From Planctomycetota bacterium (lineage in GTDB: Bacteria > Planctomycetota > UBA8108 > UBA1146): a stretch of DNA of 50,585 nucleotides. Both the position numbers and the translations under genes were made by a program. The notes beneath the pieces were generated by a model. It was not told the DNA's origin and searched no databases. It worked only from the letters and a program-made list of their open reading frames with translations. The stretch spans positions 172,192 to 222,776 of the forward strand of contig JABHOG010000015.1 of assembly GCA_018694835.1 (NCBI GenBank). Direction: 5' to 3'. Below, piece by piece: positions 42,699 to 50,585 of the stretch (the stretch's first letter is position 1; each line of letters starts with the position of its first letter).

Positions 42699-44321
42699 TC
42701 AGCGATCGCTGTCGGTAGATTCCGATTTTTCATCCTCTTGTGCGGGCATCTGTGAAAGACCCCAGGATGTCAGGAACGCGAGCCTCGCAACATTTTGCAA
42801 CTTGACCGGAATCACATCCTCGACATCGTCGGTGGGCTTGTGATAATCCTCGTGGAAACCTCCGAAGAAGAAGACGGAGGGAATCCCTTTCTTGAGGAAA
42901 GGGGCCTGGTCTGATCTCTGAAGCACAGCGTCCATGCCGGTTTCATCGATCTCCAGTTCGAGTAACCGAGCCATTTCATAGATGATCTGACCCAGAGGTT
43001 CATCGCTGGCACGACGCCCCACCTTGACCACTCGTTTCTGATTACGAGAAATCATGTCCATGTTGACCATCCCTGCGATGGACCCGCTATCAAATCCGCC
43101 ATCGGCGACGAAGGCGGTCGATCCGTGCAATCCCAGTTCTTCCGCATCGAAGGCCACGAACAGCAGGGTCCGCCGGGTCTTCAAACGATTGAGAGCGTAC
43201 GCCTCTGCCACCTCTAATAGCGCTGCAACCCCTGAGGCGTTGTCATCCGCGCCATTATGGATCTCGCCGCTGGCCCCATCGCGCGAAAGGCCAGGGGAAA
43301 GACCTCGCCCGACATGGTCATAATGGGCTCCCACGACGATATATTCATCCCGAAGATCCGGATCGGTGCCGGGCATCCGTCCGACGACATTTCGTCCAAG
43401 GCTCATGTCCCTGCCATCTCGACGAACTTCCATCACCACATGTGGCCTGCCCATCACGACCGCTCCCTCATCGGAGGATTGTCGTTTCCACGACGACAGC
43501 GGTCTTCCTGAGATCTTCCAGATCTTGGCGACACCAGCCCCGTGAACTCGAATGACCGGCAACACAAACAAGTCCTGGGCATCCGCCGGGGGCCACACCT
43601 CGGAAGGACTCGGCCGACAGGATTCCCCCACCAGCATCAGTCCCATTGCGCCTCGGGCCTTGAGATTTTCGCAATACAACACAAGATCCTCATCGGAGAT
43701 CTTCTGCTCGACCGGTAACACGGCGAAGCGACCCACCACTGGATCGCGTTCTCGATCGGCCCACGTCTCCAGAGGGTCCAGCATGAACGCACAGATGGCA
43801 GCGACATCGACATCGGCAGATCGTGGGTGGGGAAGAAATTCCTGGCGGAAAATCAGCAGGATTTCGCGTGATGCTTTGTCGGAAACCATCAGGCGGATTC
43901 TGTTTCCCGTCTCAATCGATCCGCGGACCCCATCCCTTCCGGGTATGGTGAAATTGTGAAACCAGCTGCCAGCATCGCCCGCCGGACTGACACCGATCTC
44001 CTCGAACCGCTTGGCGATGTAGTCGGCGGAGTCACTCGCGCCGGTACTTCCAGCCAGGCGGCCTTCGCGCAGGTCATCTGCGAGCCAACGCAGATGCTCC
44101 ATCGCCTCACGTCCGGTGATGGACCGGGCGGCATGTTTGACATCGGGAGCGATACGAGAATTCTTGTCGCGACGACTGGAAGGTTCGATCCCCTGCGCCT
44201 CGAGGAGCGGAGTCAGCGAGACTACCGCCAGCAATGTCGAGATGGCGATGGTCCGTGCTAGAAGCCGATGGCTGCCAGCGCCGTGACGAATCGCAGTTCC
44301 TTCAAGAGTCTTATTTGGCAA
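42699..44321 (-). CDS. exported M28-family aminopeptidase with PA-like insert
   Basis: 540 residues. A signal peptide (RLLARTIAISTLLAVVSLTP, ending LLEAQG) follows a short basic leader. The zinc ligands and catalytic residues of M28 are all visible: VVGAHYDHVG, HNGADDNASG, AFDAEELGLHGS, NMDMIS and FGGFHEDYHKPTDD (last His). Residues about 150-310 form a PA-domain-like insert (LVLYCENLKARGAMGLML). The only start giving the full signal peptide is TTG at 44321, five bases after the infA stop. Its ribosome site is weak (AAGATAAG), so it may rely on coupling to infA. Probably a periplasmic or secreted peptidase. Confidence 0.9.
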   Translation of the reverse strand: MPNKTLEGTAIRHGAGSHRLLARTIAISTLLAVVSLTPLLEAQGIEPSSRRDKNSRIAPDVKHAARSITGREAMEHLRWLADDLREGRLAGSTGASDSADYIAKRFEEIGVSPAGDAGSWFHNFTIPGRDGVRGSIETGNRIRLMVSDKASREILLIFRQEFLPHPRSADVDVAAICAFMLDPLETWADRERDPVVGRFAVLPVEQKISDEDLVLYCENLKARGAMGLMLVGESCRPSPSEVWPPADAQDLFVLPVIRVHGAGVAKIWKISGRPLSSWKRQSSDEGAVVMGRPHVVMEVRRDGRDMSLGRNVVGRMPGTDPDLRDEYIVVGAHYDHVGRGLSPGLSRDGASGEIHNGADDNASGVAALLEVAEAYALNRLKTRRTLLFVAFDAEELGLHGSTAFVADGGFDSGSIAGMVNMDMISRNQKRVVKVGRRASDEPLGQIIYEMARLLELEIDETGMDAVLQRSDQAPFLKKGIPSVFFFGGFHEDYHKPTDDVEDVIPVKLQNVARLAFLTSWGLSQMPAQEDEKSESTDSDR

Positions 44322-44326
44322 GAATC

Positions 44327-44545
44327 TTATCTTTCCCGGTAGACGATCCGACCTTTGGTCAGATCATAAGGGGAGATCTGAAGAGTTACACTGTCACCTG
44401 GGTTGATGCGGATGTAGTGCTTGCGCATCTTTCCGCTGATGTGGGCGAGAACGATATGACCGTTCTCCAGCACACACCGAAACGTGGTATTCGGCAACGC
44501 TTCCTTGACGATTGCCGTCACCTCGATCGGTTCCTCCTTCGCCAT
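44327..44545 (-). CDS. infA: translation initiation factor IF-1
   Basis: 72 residues, exactly the family length, an S1/OB-fold protein that binds the ribosomal A site. Sequence blocks: [38 protein letters not shown] and [21 protein letters not shown] at 44545 follows GAGAGGAA at seven bases. In many bacteria infA lies in a ribosomal protein operon; here it sits between ruvC and an M28 peptidase. Confidence 0.97.
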   Translation of the reverse strand: MAKEEPIEVTAIVKEALPNTTFRCVLENGHIVLAHISGKMRKHYIRINPGDSVTLQISPYDLTKGRIVYRER

Positions 44546-44580
44546 TGAGTTCCTCTCGCATGTCAGTGGTTACTGGATTG

Positions 44581-44627
44581 AGCAGATCTTCGAAGACCTG
44601 CTACTGTGGTTGCAGTACCTCGACTGC
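44581..44627. promoter_or_regulatory. two palindromes in the infA leader
   Basis: 44581-44602 is a near-perfect 22-bp palindrome AGCAG-A-TCTTCGAAGA-C-CTGCT with one mismatched pair. 44612-44627 holds GCAGT/ACTGC with a 6-base loop. Both lie in the 111-bp gap between ruvC and infA, 36 bases or more before the infA ATG. They could be operator sites or leader hairpins. No T-run follows. Confidence 0.35.
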
Positions 44628-44656
44628 ATTCTCATGAAGCCCGAGTTTAGCCGGGG

Positions 44657-45190
44657 TCATCGAGAATCGCCACCGGTCCCATCGGGCTGAAGGAGAACCC
44701 GGGAGCGGTTTCGCTGGGCATGAACGATCGCCACCGCCAACGCATCTGCAGCATCCGCTGGCCTGGGAGGCTCAGCCAAGCCCAAAATCCGCTGGACCAT
44801 CGCCTGCACTTGATCCTTGCTGGCCCTGCCACTGCCGGTGACCCCCAGCTTTACCACTGTTGCCGCCAGTTCCACCACTCTCAACTGTGCCAGCGAACAG
44901 GCCAGGATGCACACCGCTCGACCTTCCCCCGCAAGAAGTGCACTACGAGCGTTTTTGCCGTGAAATACCTCTTCCACCGCTGCAATATCTGGCTGATGGA
45001 GGGCAATCGCACGCTTCACCTCTTGATGGATATGAAGCAACCTCTCCGAGTGTGGCAGGTCGGTCGAGGTGCGGAGCGAACCGTATTCGACCAGCGCAAA
45101 GCCGGGGCCATCCACATCGATCACTCCCCAGCCCATCTTCGCCAATCCTGGATCGATCCCCAGAACTCGCAGAGGTTTCCGATCACTCAT
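44657..45190 (-). CDS. ruvC: Holliday junction resolvase RuvC
   Basis: Endonuclease that resolves Holliday junctions with RuvAB. 177 residues from the ATG at 45190 (AAGGGCAAGAGGG upstream); the frame is open to 45253. Catalytic acidic residues are in VLGIDPGLAKMGWGV (Asp), AVEEVFHGKNARSALL (Glu) and PADAADALAVAIVHA (Asp pair). Length and motifs are standard. Its start overlaps the der stop by eight bases, so the two are in one operon. ruvA and ruvB are not in the window. Confidence 0.95.
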   Translation of the reverse strand: MSDRKPLRVLGIDPGLAKMGWGVIDVDGPGFALVEYGSLRTSTDLPHSERLLHIHQEVKRAIALHQPDIAAVEEVFHGKNARSALLAGEGRAVCILACSLAQLRVVELAATVVKLGVTGSGRASKDQVQAMVQRILGLAEPPRPADAADALAVAIVHAQRNRSRVLLQPDGTGGDSR

Positions 45191-46499
45191 CCCTCTTGCC
45201 CTTCTCTCGGTAGAAGATCCGGACCGGCACTTCAGGAATATCGAGCAGTTCACGCAATTTGTTCTCTACTGCGCGTTTCAACTGAGGTGTGAAGAAATCG
45301 GGTTTATTGACGAACATCGCTATCGTGGGTGGCATCACATCGACCTGGGTCGCGTAGTAGATCTTCGGTTCTTTACCATGTTTCACCCTCGGCCTGGGTC
45401 CATTTCGAATCGATTCCACGGCACGATTCAAGACTCCAGTACCCACTCTGGTGACGGCCTGCTTCGCCAGAGATTGCACCAGAGAGATGCATCTCGTCAC
45501 GTTGCGACCTTCCTTGGCAGTCATGAAGAGAACTGGCGCAAATCCGATTCCTGGCAATTTCAATGCGAGGTACTTCTCGTACTCCTCCATCGTGGTCTGG
45601 TCCTTGGCCAGGTCCCACTTGTTGACCGCGATGACACAGGGTCGATGGCGATTCATCACTTCTCGGGCGATCCTCATGTCGAGTTGAGAAACTCCATGGA
45701 CCGCATCGATGAGAAAAACCACCACATCGGAGCGACCGATCGCCGCAAGAGTCCGTGCTTGGGCGTAGAACTCGACCGAATCCTTCAGCTTTCCTCGCCG
45801 AAGCATCCCTGCGGTATCGATGGCAACGAATGAGATCCCGTCCTTTTCGAATCGGACGTCCACCGCATCTCTGGTGGTGCCAGCGATATCACTAACGATC
45901 ACTCGTTCCTCACCGATCAAGGCGTTGATGAATGTCGATTTTCCGGCATTGCGACGCCCTACTATGGAAATCTTCAATGCTGGTTTGGCAGTTTCGGTGT
46001 CACCGACCGGGATGTCAGACACGAATCTCTCGATCAACTCACTTACACCATCGCCATGTTCCGCGGAAATTGGCCAGGGTTCACCGAGACCTAGCCCCCA
46101 GAATTCGGAGATGGAATCGGCTTCCCGATCGGCTTCACACTTGTTCACCACCAGGTGACACTTCTTCCCCAGTGGTCGGAGCCGATTAGCGACCTGTTCA
46201 TCGAGAGAATGAAGTCCAGTCTTACCATCGACCAGCATCAAGATCAGATCTGCACTGGCGATCGCCACATCGATCTGGTAATGGATATCTGAATCGAGTT
46301 CCACTTCATCGGTGATTCCGATCCCGCCTGTGTCGATGATCTCGATGTTTCGATCGAGAATCTCCACCTCGACACTGATTCGGTCCCGTGTCACTCCAGG
46401 ACGATCATCTACGATGCTGACACGCCTGCGAGCCAGGCGATTGAGCAGCGTAGACTTCCCTACATTGGGTCTCCCCACGATAGCGATACGGGGCATCAT
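45183..46499 (-). CDS. der: ribosome-assembly GTPase Der (EngA)
   Basis: Tandem-GTPase factor for 50S assembly, 438 residues. First G domain: VGRPNVGKSTLLN (residues 8-20), DDRPGVTRD, DTGG, NKCEAD. Second G domain: VGRRNAGKSTFIN (180-192), DIAGTTRD, DTAGM, NKWDLAKD. The C-terminal KH-like domain ends VRIFYREKGK. The second P-loop reads GRRNAGKS where GRPNVGKS is usual; the GX4GKS pattern is kept. ATG at 46499 overlaps the NUDIX stop as ATGA, with GAGGG upstream. Confidence 0.97.
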   Translation of the reverse strand: MMPRIAIVGRPNVGKSTLLNRLARRRVSIVDDRPGVTRDRISVEVEILDRNIEIIDTGGIGITDEVELDSDIHYQIDVAIASADLILMLVDGKTGLHSLDEQVANRLRPLGKKCHLVVNKCEADREADSISEFWGLGLGEPWPISAEHGDGVSELIERFVSDIPVGDTETAKPALKISIVGRRNAGKSTFINALIGEERVIVSDIAGTTRDAVDVRFEKDGISFVAIDTAGMLRRGKLKDSVEFYAQARTLAAIGRSDVVVFLIDAVHGVSQLDMRIAREVMNRHRPCVIAVNKWDLAKDQTTMEEYEKYLALKLPGIGFAPVLFMTAKEGRNVTRCISLVQSLAKQAVTRVGTGVLNRAVESIRNGPRPRVKHGKEPKIYYATQVDVMPPTIAMFVNKPDFFTPQLKRAVENKLRELLDIPEVPVRIFYREKGKRDE

Positions 46500-47155
46500 C
46501 GGGACCCTCGAAACCAGTGCAGAAGTGTCACGACCGTTTTCCCATCGATAATCTCCCCGCTGGAGAGTAGTGATTCCAACTCTTCACGAGTACAAAAATG
46601 TACCTGAACCCACTCATCTTCATCGGTGTCCTGCCCCACAAATTTCAACTCTTCGGCGAGGTAGATATACATCCGCTCATCGCTAAAACCGACCGCTGGC
46701 AGGATGTCGAACATGTGCGTGATCTTACCCGCCTGATACCCGGTCTCCTCACGAACTTCCCGTTCTGCACATTCGACAGGTTGCTCGCCCGAATCGATCA
46801 GTCCGGCAGGAATTTCCAGTAAATTGTGGCCCAGTGCAGATCGGTGCTGCTCGACCAGCACGATACGACCATCGGGTAATATCGGCAGGATCACTGCAGC
46901 CCCAGGATGACGAATCACATCGCGATTCACGATGCGTCCGTCGGGCAGTTTTTCCTTCAGTTCATGCATCTGGTATCGAGCACCGGAGTAAGCCACCGTT
47001 TCCTCAACGGCCACGAATCGAGGGTCGATACGACTCCCGCAACCTTTCTGACCGAGTTTTCTCGAAGAAAAAGCAGGGAGCCCAGCTCCGGATTCTGATG
47101 GGTCCATTTGAGCACACCATTTCTCGCTCCAGGCCCGACGATAACGGAACCCCAT
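46496..47155 (-). CDS. NUDIX hydrolase, ADP-ribose pyrophosphatase type
   Basis: 219 residues. The NUDIX box GLIDSGEQPVECAEREVREE plus TGY fits GX5EX7REUXEEXGU exactly, so the metal site is intact. The preceding HPGAAVILPILPDGRIVLVEQHR and following GFSDERMYIYLA resemble NudF/ADP-ribose pyrophosphatases. The first about 55 residues (basic, with three Cys) are not part of the family core. ATG at 47155 has AAGGGG eight bases upstream; an internal ATG at 47107 is possible. It follows the DUF4442 gene by 12 bp and overlaps der. Exact substrate not determined. Confidence 0.9.
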   Translation of the reverse strand: MGFRYRRAWSEKWCAQMDPSESGAGLPAFSSRKLGQKGCGSRIDPRFVAVEETVAYSGARYQMHELKEKLPDGRIVNRDVIRHPGAAVILPILPDGRIVLVEQHRSALGHNLLEIPAGLIDSGEQPVECAEREVREETGYQAGKITHMFDILPAVGFSDERMYIYLAEELKFVGQDTDEDEWVQVHFCTREELESLLSSGEIIDGKTVVTLLHWFRGSR

Positions 47156-47167
47156 GGTGGAGCCCCT

Positions 47168-47674
47168 TCAGTCTAGCGAATTGATCTGGTGAAGTGGAGC
47201 GGATCCGGGTTCCTTGCCCCTCAGGGCACTGGTGACATGAAATCGTGCCGCAATCGCTCCGTCGGGCAGGCGAGCCTCAACCACGTCTTCAAGGTCGATC
47301 CGGCCATGAGACTTCATTTCACTGCAGGCATGCTCCAGTTGAGCGGTATCGATGACAAATCGAAGTTCCACGGATCGGTTTGCCGGTTGGATAAACTCTC
47401 CCCGGATGGCACGACTCCAGCAGGTACTCGAGATCCCCTGGAGTGCCAAATATCTCCAGTAAAGGATGGGAAAGAACGGATCTGCCGCACTGAAGAGAGC
47501 TCCCCCGAATGTGGTCCCCATCAAGTTGCGAGTCAGAATCGTCTTCCGTACTCGAACCACAGCAAACTGAAATTCAGCATCTATCTCGGTGATGCGGATT
47601 CCCTGAAACAGGAAAGGAGGCCAGAGATTCATCCACCAGCGCATTCGGCTGGCGGGGGTTTGTTCATCGATCAA
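47168..47674 (-). CDS. DUF4442 / hotdog-fold thioesterase-like protein
   Basis: 168 residues from a TTG at 47674, with GGAG five bases upstream; the TTG overlaps the mnmG stop as TTGA. The frame runs on to 47803 inside mnmG, but that part would be a wholly overlapping tail. Blocks: MRWWMNLWPPFLFQGIRI, RNLMGTTFGGALFSAADPFF and AIRGEFIQPANRSVELRF, which follow the hotdog pattern of DUF4442/PaaI-like proteins. The helix FGGALFSAADPFF is where the catalytic acidic or Asn residue usually sits. Acyl-CoA thioesterase activity is a family-based guess. Confidence 0.82.
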   Translation of the reverse strand: MIDEQTPASRMRWWMNLWPPFLFQGIRITEIDAEFQFAVVRVRKTILTRNLMGTTFGGALFSAADPFFPILYWRYLALQGISSTCWSRAIRGEFIQPANRSVELRFVIDTAQLEHACSEMKSHGRIDLEDVVEARLPDGAIAARFHVTSALRGKEPGSAPLHQINSLD

Positions 47675-49506
47675 TGGGACTCCAGTTCCTCTTCCAAACC
47701 TCGAGCTCGAAGTGCCACCATCAAGCACGAAATGTCGGAAGGACTCACTCCTGCGATCCGTTGAGCGGAAGCCACGGTATCGGGTCTCAGGCGATTCAGC
47801 CAATCTCTCGCTTCATTTCGCAGCCCTGGGATGGTGTCGTAGTTGAGATCTGCAGGGAGAGACCATTGCTCCTGGCGACGCATCCTTTCGACCTCGCCCT
47901 GTTGTCGCTCGATGTATGATTCATATCGGACGGCGACTCGAACCTGATCACGGAGTCGAACGTCGAGATCCCAGTTCTCGACGCCGGGGACCGCTTCGAT
48001 GAGCCCGCTCCAGGTCGCTCCCGGGATTCTCATCATCTCATGCAAGGTGCGAGTGCCATGCCGTTCCCGATGAAGGCGGCTCACCGTTTCTGTAATCTGT
48101 TGTTGATCTCTGCGAACTCGATCCGCCTGCTCTTGGCTGATCAACCCCAGCATCTCGCCCTTCTCCGCCAGCCTCAGATCGGCGTTGTCATGGCGCAGCA
48201 TCAATCGGAACTCAGCCCTGGAGGTGAACATCCGGTACGGTTCTCGAGGGTCGCAACGAACCAGATCATCTGCCAGTACGCCGATGTACGCTTCATCTCT
48301 CCCGAGGATCAGGGGCGGTTGATTCGCCAGGTCGAGCGCCGCATTGACCCCTGCCAGGAATCCTTGTGCGGCGGCCTCCTCGTAACCACTGGTTCCACAG
48401 ATCTGGCCCGCCAGGTAGAGGCCGGAGAGTGCCTGACATTCAAAGGTACGGGCGATCTGATGAGGGGGAAAGAAGTCATACTCCACGGCATAGCCGTGGC
48501 GCAGGAAGCGTGCCGTCTCCAGTCCTGGAATCCTCGCCACCAACTTCTCCTGCGCCTCGGCAGGCAAACTGGTGGAAATCCCGTTGACGTAGATCGAAGG
48601 GGTTTGCAGTCCTTCTCGCTCGAGGTGAACCACGTGTCCCTGCCGATCGGGGAACCGAACCACCTTATCCTCGATGGAGGGACAGTATCTGGGTCCCACA
48701 CCCTCGATCTGTCCCGAGAAAATCGGGCTGCGATGAAGATACTCACGGATCACATCGTGAACCGATTCATCGGTGCGAGTCGTATGGCAGTTCATCCATT
48801 CCCGCTCGGGCAACTGGTTCCAGTGACTGAAGCCTTGAGGATTCGCATCCGGCCGTTGCACCTCTAACTGGGACCAGTCGATCGATGATCCATCGAGTCT
48901 TGGTGGAGTTCCAGTTTTCAGCCTTCCCGTCTCCAGCCCCAGTCCCCCCAGCGCTCCGGTCAGTTGCCGGACGGTTCCCTCGCCGATCCGTCCTCCCTCT
49001 GACTGGATTTCACCGATATGCATCACCGCTCGCAGGAAGGTTCCATTGGTGAGGATCACCTTACGAGAAGTCACCGTCGCCCCATCCTCCAGCTGGACTC
49101 CTGCCGCCACACCGTCGACGATGTGAATGTCCTCCACCGAACCCTCGACCACTCGCAAGTGCGGTTGGACGGAAATCAGTCGTCGCATCTCTTTCGAATA
49201 GAGATCCTTATCGACCTGGGCTCGCAACGACTGGACAGCCTCACCCTTGGACGTGTTGAGCATCCTGTAGTGGAGACCGGCGACGTCTGCCACCTGTGCC
49301 TGAACCCCTCCGAGAGCATCGATCTCGCGAGTCAACTGCCCCTTGCCGATGCCTCCGATGGCAGGATTACAGGAGAGAGCTCCGATGGTGTCCTCGCTCA
49401 AGGTGACGAGAATCGTCTCGCGACCGAGACGTGCCGCCGCAAGCGCCGCTTCGCAGCCGGCGTGCCCACCTCCGACCACGATCACTTCGGCATCTACATC
49501 TCTCAT
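47671..49506 (-). CDS. mnmG: tRNA uridine-5-carboxymethylaminomethyl synthesis enzyme MnmG (GidA)
   Basis: FAD enzyme that with MnmE installs the cmnm5 group at U34. 611 residues: FAD-binding VVGGGHAGCEAALAAARLG (residues 10-28), ALSCNPAIGGIGKGQLTREI, ALGGVQAQVADVAGLHYRML, a second nucleotide site in the insert, and the C-terminal helical domain with LRNEARDWLNRLRPDT and SDISCLMVALRAR. Slightly shorter than the E. coli protein (629). The ATG at 49506 overlaps the aroA stop as ATGA, without its own strong ribosome site. mnmE is not in the window. Confidence 0.97.
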   Translation of the reverse strand: MRDVDAEVIVVGGGHAGCEAALAAARLGRETILVTLSEDTIGALSCNPAIGGIGKGQLTREIDALGGVQAQVADVAGLHYRMLNTSKGEAVQSLRAQVDKDLYSKEMRRLISVQPHLRVVEGSVEDIHIVDGVAAGVQLEDGATVTSRKVILTNGTFLRAVMHIGEIQSEGGRIGEGTVRQLTGALGGLGLETGRLKTGTPPRLDGSSIDWSQLEVQRPDANPQGFSHWNQLPEREWMNCHTTRTDESVHDVIREYLHRSPIFSGQIEGVGPRYCPSIEDKVVRFPDRQGHVVHLEREGLQTPSIYVNGISTSLPAEAQEKLVARIPGLETARFLRHGYAVEYDFFPPHQIARTFECQALSGLYLAGQICGTSGYEEAAAQGFLAGVNAALDLANQPPLILGRDEAYIGVLADDLVRCDPREPYRMFTSRAEFRLMLRHDNADLRLAEKGEMLGLISQEQADRVRRDQQQITETVSRLHRERHGTRTLHEMMRIPGATWSGLIEAVPGVENWDLDVRLRDQVRVAVRYESYIERQQGEVERMRRQEQWSLPADLNYDTIPGLRNEARDWLNRLRPDTVASAQRIAGVSPSDISCLMVALRARGLEEELESH

Positions 49507-50585
49507 GAGGAATTTTCGCGCTGGTAAAATAATCCCTCGAGGCGATCGAAGTATTGTGGATCCGATTTAGAGACACAATCGGCGTCCAGTACCCGGGTCC
49601 CCTCCACCTTCAAGGCGAGCAAGGAAAACGCCATCGCCATCCGGTGATCTCTCGCTGGATCCAGATCCGCCGCGACCAGATCGACCCCATCGCTCCCGAC
49701 CACACGCAACAGATCTCCGCGAACCTCTGCGCGGATCCCCATCGCCTTCATGCCACGGCATAGCACCATCAGACGATCCGTTTCCTTGACCCGAAGATGG
49801 GAGACTCCCGAAAAGATCGATTCACCTCGAGCAAATGCTGCCACCACCGCCACTGCGGGAACCAGGTCGGGGGTTCCCTCCATGTTTCGTGAAATCGCCT
49901 TCACGGGTGGGCCATGAACCCGAATAGATCGTTCACCGATCTCCACCGGACACCCCATGTCGGACAGGATCTCGCCGATCACCCGGTCTCCTTGCAGCGA
50001 GCGGCTTCCGACACCTTCGACCGTAACATCGCCGGAAACGAGCGCTGCCGCACAGAGCGGAAACGCCGCGGAAGAGGCATCGGCCTCGACTTCGATTCTG
50101 CCAGATCGAAATTCCGAAGCGGTCTTCACTGTGATCTCTCTCGGTTGATTTCCCACCTTCACGCCGAAGGCGCGCAAGACTGCGGCAGTCAGATCGATGT
50201 ACGGCCGGGAATAGATGGGCCCCACCAGTCGAAGAATCAACCCGGCGGGAAGGTGCGGAGCGATCAGCATCAGGGCACTGGCGAATTGACTCGAAACTGC
50301 CGCCTGCAGAACGACCCGGCCCCCCTCCATCGATCCTCCTCGAATACAAACTGGAGGACCTTCTCCTTCACAATCAATGTTGCAACCCAGATCTCGCAGA
50401 GCCTGGACCAGCGGTAAGATTGGACGATGAGAAGCACCATCGATGTGAGTTTCCTCGCCACGCAACGCCAGCAGCGCGGTCAGGAAACGCATTCCGGTGC
50501 CGTTGGCTCCTACATCGATGCGACTGGCACCGGCGGGAAATTTTCCGGCACAACCGACGATCTTCAGTGGCCCCGGTAACTGTCC
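49503..50585 (-). CDS. aroA: EPSP synthase (5' end off window)
   Basis: 3-phosphoshikimate 1-carboxyvinyltransferase of the shikimate pathway. 360 residues are visible; the frame continues to the right edge, so about 60-80 N-terminal residues are missing. Motifs: DVGANGTGMRFLTALLAL, LRDLGCNIDCEGEGPPV, SSQFASALMLIAPHL, EVEADASSAAFPL, VSHLRVKETDRL and DHRMAMAFSLLAL, the standard EPSPS blocks. The loop GANGTGMR corresponds to the phosphoenolpyruvate and glyphosate-binding region GNAGTAMR; here the Ala after GT is Gly. Its stop overlaps mnmG as ATGA. Confidence 0.97.
   Translation of the reverse strand, partial: GQLPGPLKIVGCAGKFPAGASRIDVGANGTGMRFLTALLALRGEETHIDGASHRPILPLVQALRDLGCNIDCEGEGPPVCIRGGSMEGGRVVLQAAVSSQFASALMLIAPHLPAGLILRLVGPIYSRPYIDLTAAVLRAFGVKVGNQPREITVKTASEFRSGRIEVEADASSAAFPLCAAALVSGDVTVEGVGSRSLQGDRVIGEILSDMGCPVEIGERSIRVHGPPVKAISRNMEGTPDLVPAVAVVAAFARGESIFSGVSHLRVKETDRLMVLCRGMKAMGIRAEVRGDLLRVVGSDGVDLVAADLDPARDHRMAMAFSLLALKVEGTRVLDADCVSKSDPQYFDRLEGLFYQRENSS

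Noticed and set aside
42700..42711. CAGCGATCGCTG palindrome containing GCGATCGC (HIP1-like)
   Set aside because: Single copy inside the end of the M28 gene; likely a by-product of general GATC richness.
1..50585. CRISPR arrays, IS elements, tRNA or rRNA genes, phage genes
   Set aside because: I looked through the gaps between genes and found no regular spaced repeats, transposase or integrase motifs, or cloverleaf-like sequence; gaps are mostly under 220 bp.

Overview
The window reads as ordinary chromosome of a Gram-negative bacterium of roughly 58% GC, most likely a planctomycete or a close relative. This placement is inferred from gene content. It rests on a divergent ECF sigma factor / Ser-Thr kinase-TPR pair, a DUF1080-like domain joined to a cyclase-type toroid, large exported proteins built of carboxypeptidase-regulatory-like repeats, and a probable outer membrane (LptD/OstA-like protein, LpxL/HtrB-type acyltransferase, DUF481 barrel). 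I see no phage, transposon, integron, CRISPR array, rRNA or tRNA.

Layout: 1-6855 (minus) is a tight run lptD-like > coaD > ridA > oppD > oppF > mtaB (mtaB runs off the left edge). 7025-14153 (minus) holds three large exported or membrane-anchored proteins: a HEAT-like protein with an acidic insert, a TPR protein ending in a cysteine-less thioredoxin-like domain, and an 11-repeat beta-sandwich protein. 14478-17725 (plus) carries comEC and mtnA. 17792-20248 (minus) carries an acyltransferase, purC and purE. 20393-22893 (plus) has a DUF481 protein and a radical SAM protein with an unusual cysteine spacing. 22958-28680 (minus) is an ECF sigma factor, a fused E2-E1 2-oxoglutarate dehydrogenase and RNase D. 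28772-31258 (plus) is the kinase. 31246-33136 (minus) has an M42 peptidase and sfsA. 33355-36254 (plus) has a Trm112-like mini-protein translationally coupled to aceE. 36397-40547 (minus) has ahcY and the DUF1080-toroid protein. 40719-42668 (plus) is acs. 42699-50585 (minus) is aroA > mnmG > DUF4442 protein > NUDIX > der > ruvC, then infA > M28 peptidase (aroA runs off the right edge).

The genes cover central carbon metabolism (pyruvate and 2-oxoglutarate dehydrogenases, acetyl-CoA synthetase), methyl and sulfur recycling (ahcY, mtnA), purine, CoA and shikimate synthesis, tRNA modification (mtaB, mnmG), ribosome assembly and translation (der, infA), recombination (ruvC) and envelope building. 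Many same-strand neighbours overlap by ATGA, TGATG or the rarer TTGA, so translational coupling looks common and TTG starts are used freely.

No clear new multi-gene system stands out. The best leads are single items: the CX8CX2C radical SAM protein, the possible attenuator in front of the DUF1080-toroid gene, the non-actinobacterial-looking fused oxoglutarate dehydrogenase, and the three exported scaffold proteins. Where several start codons are possible I chose by ribosome-binding site and family fit, and say so.
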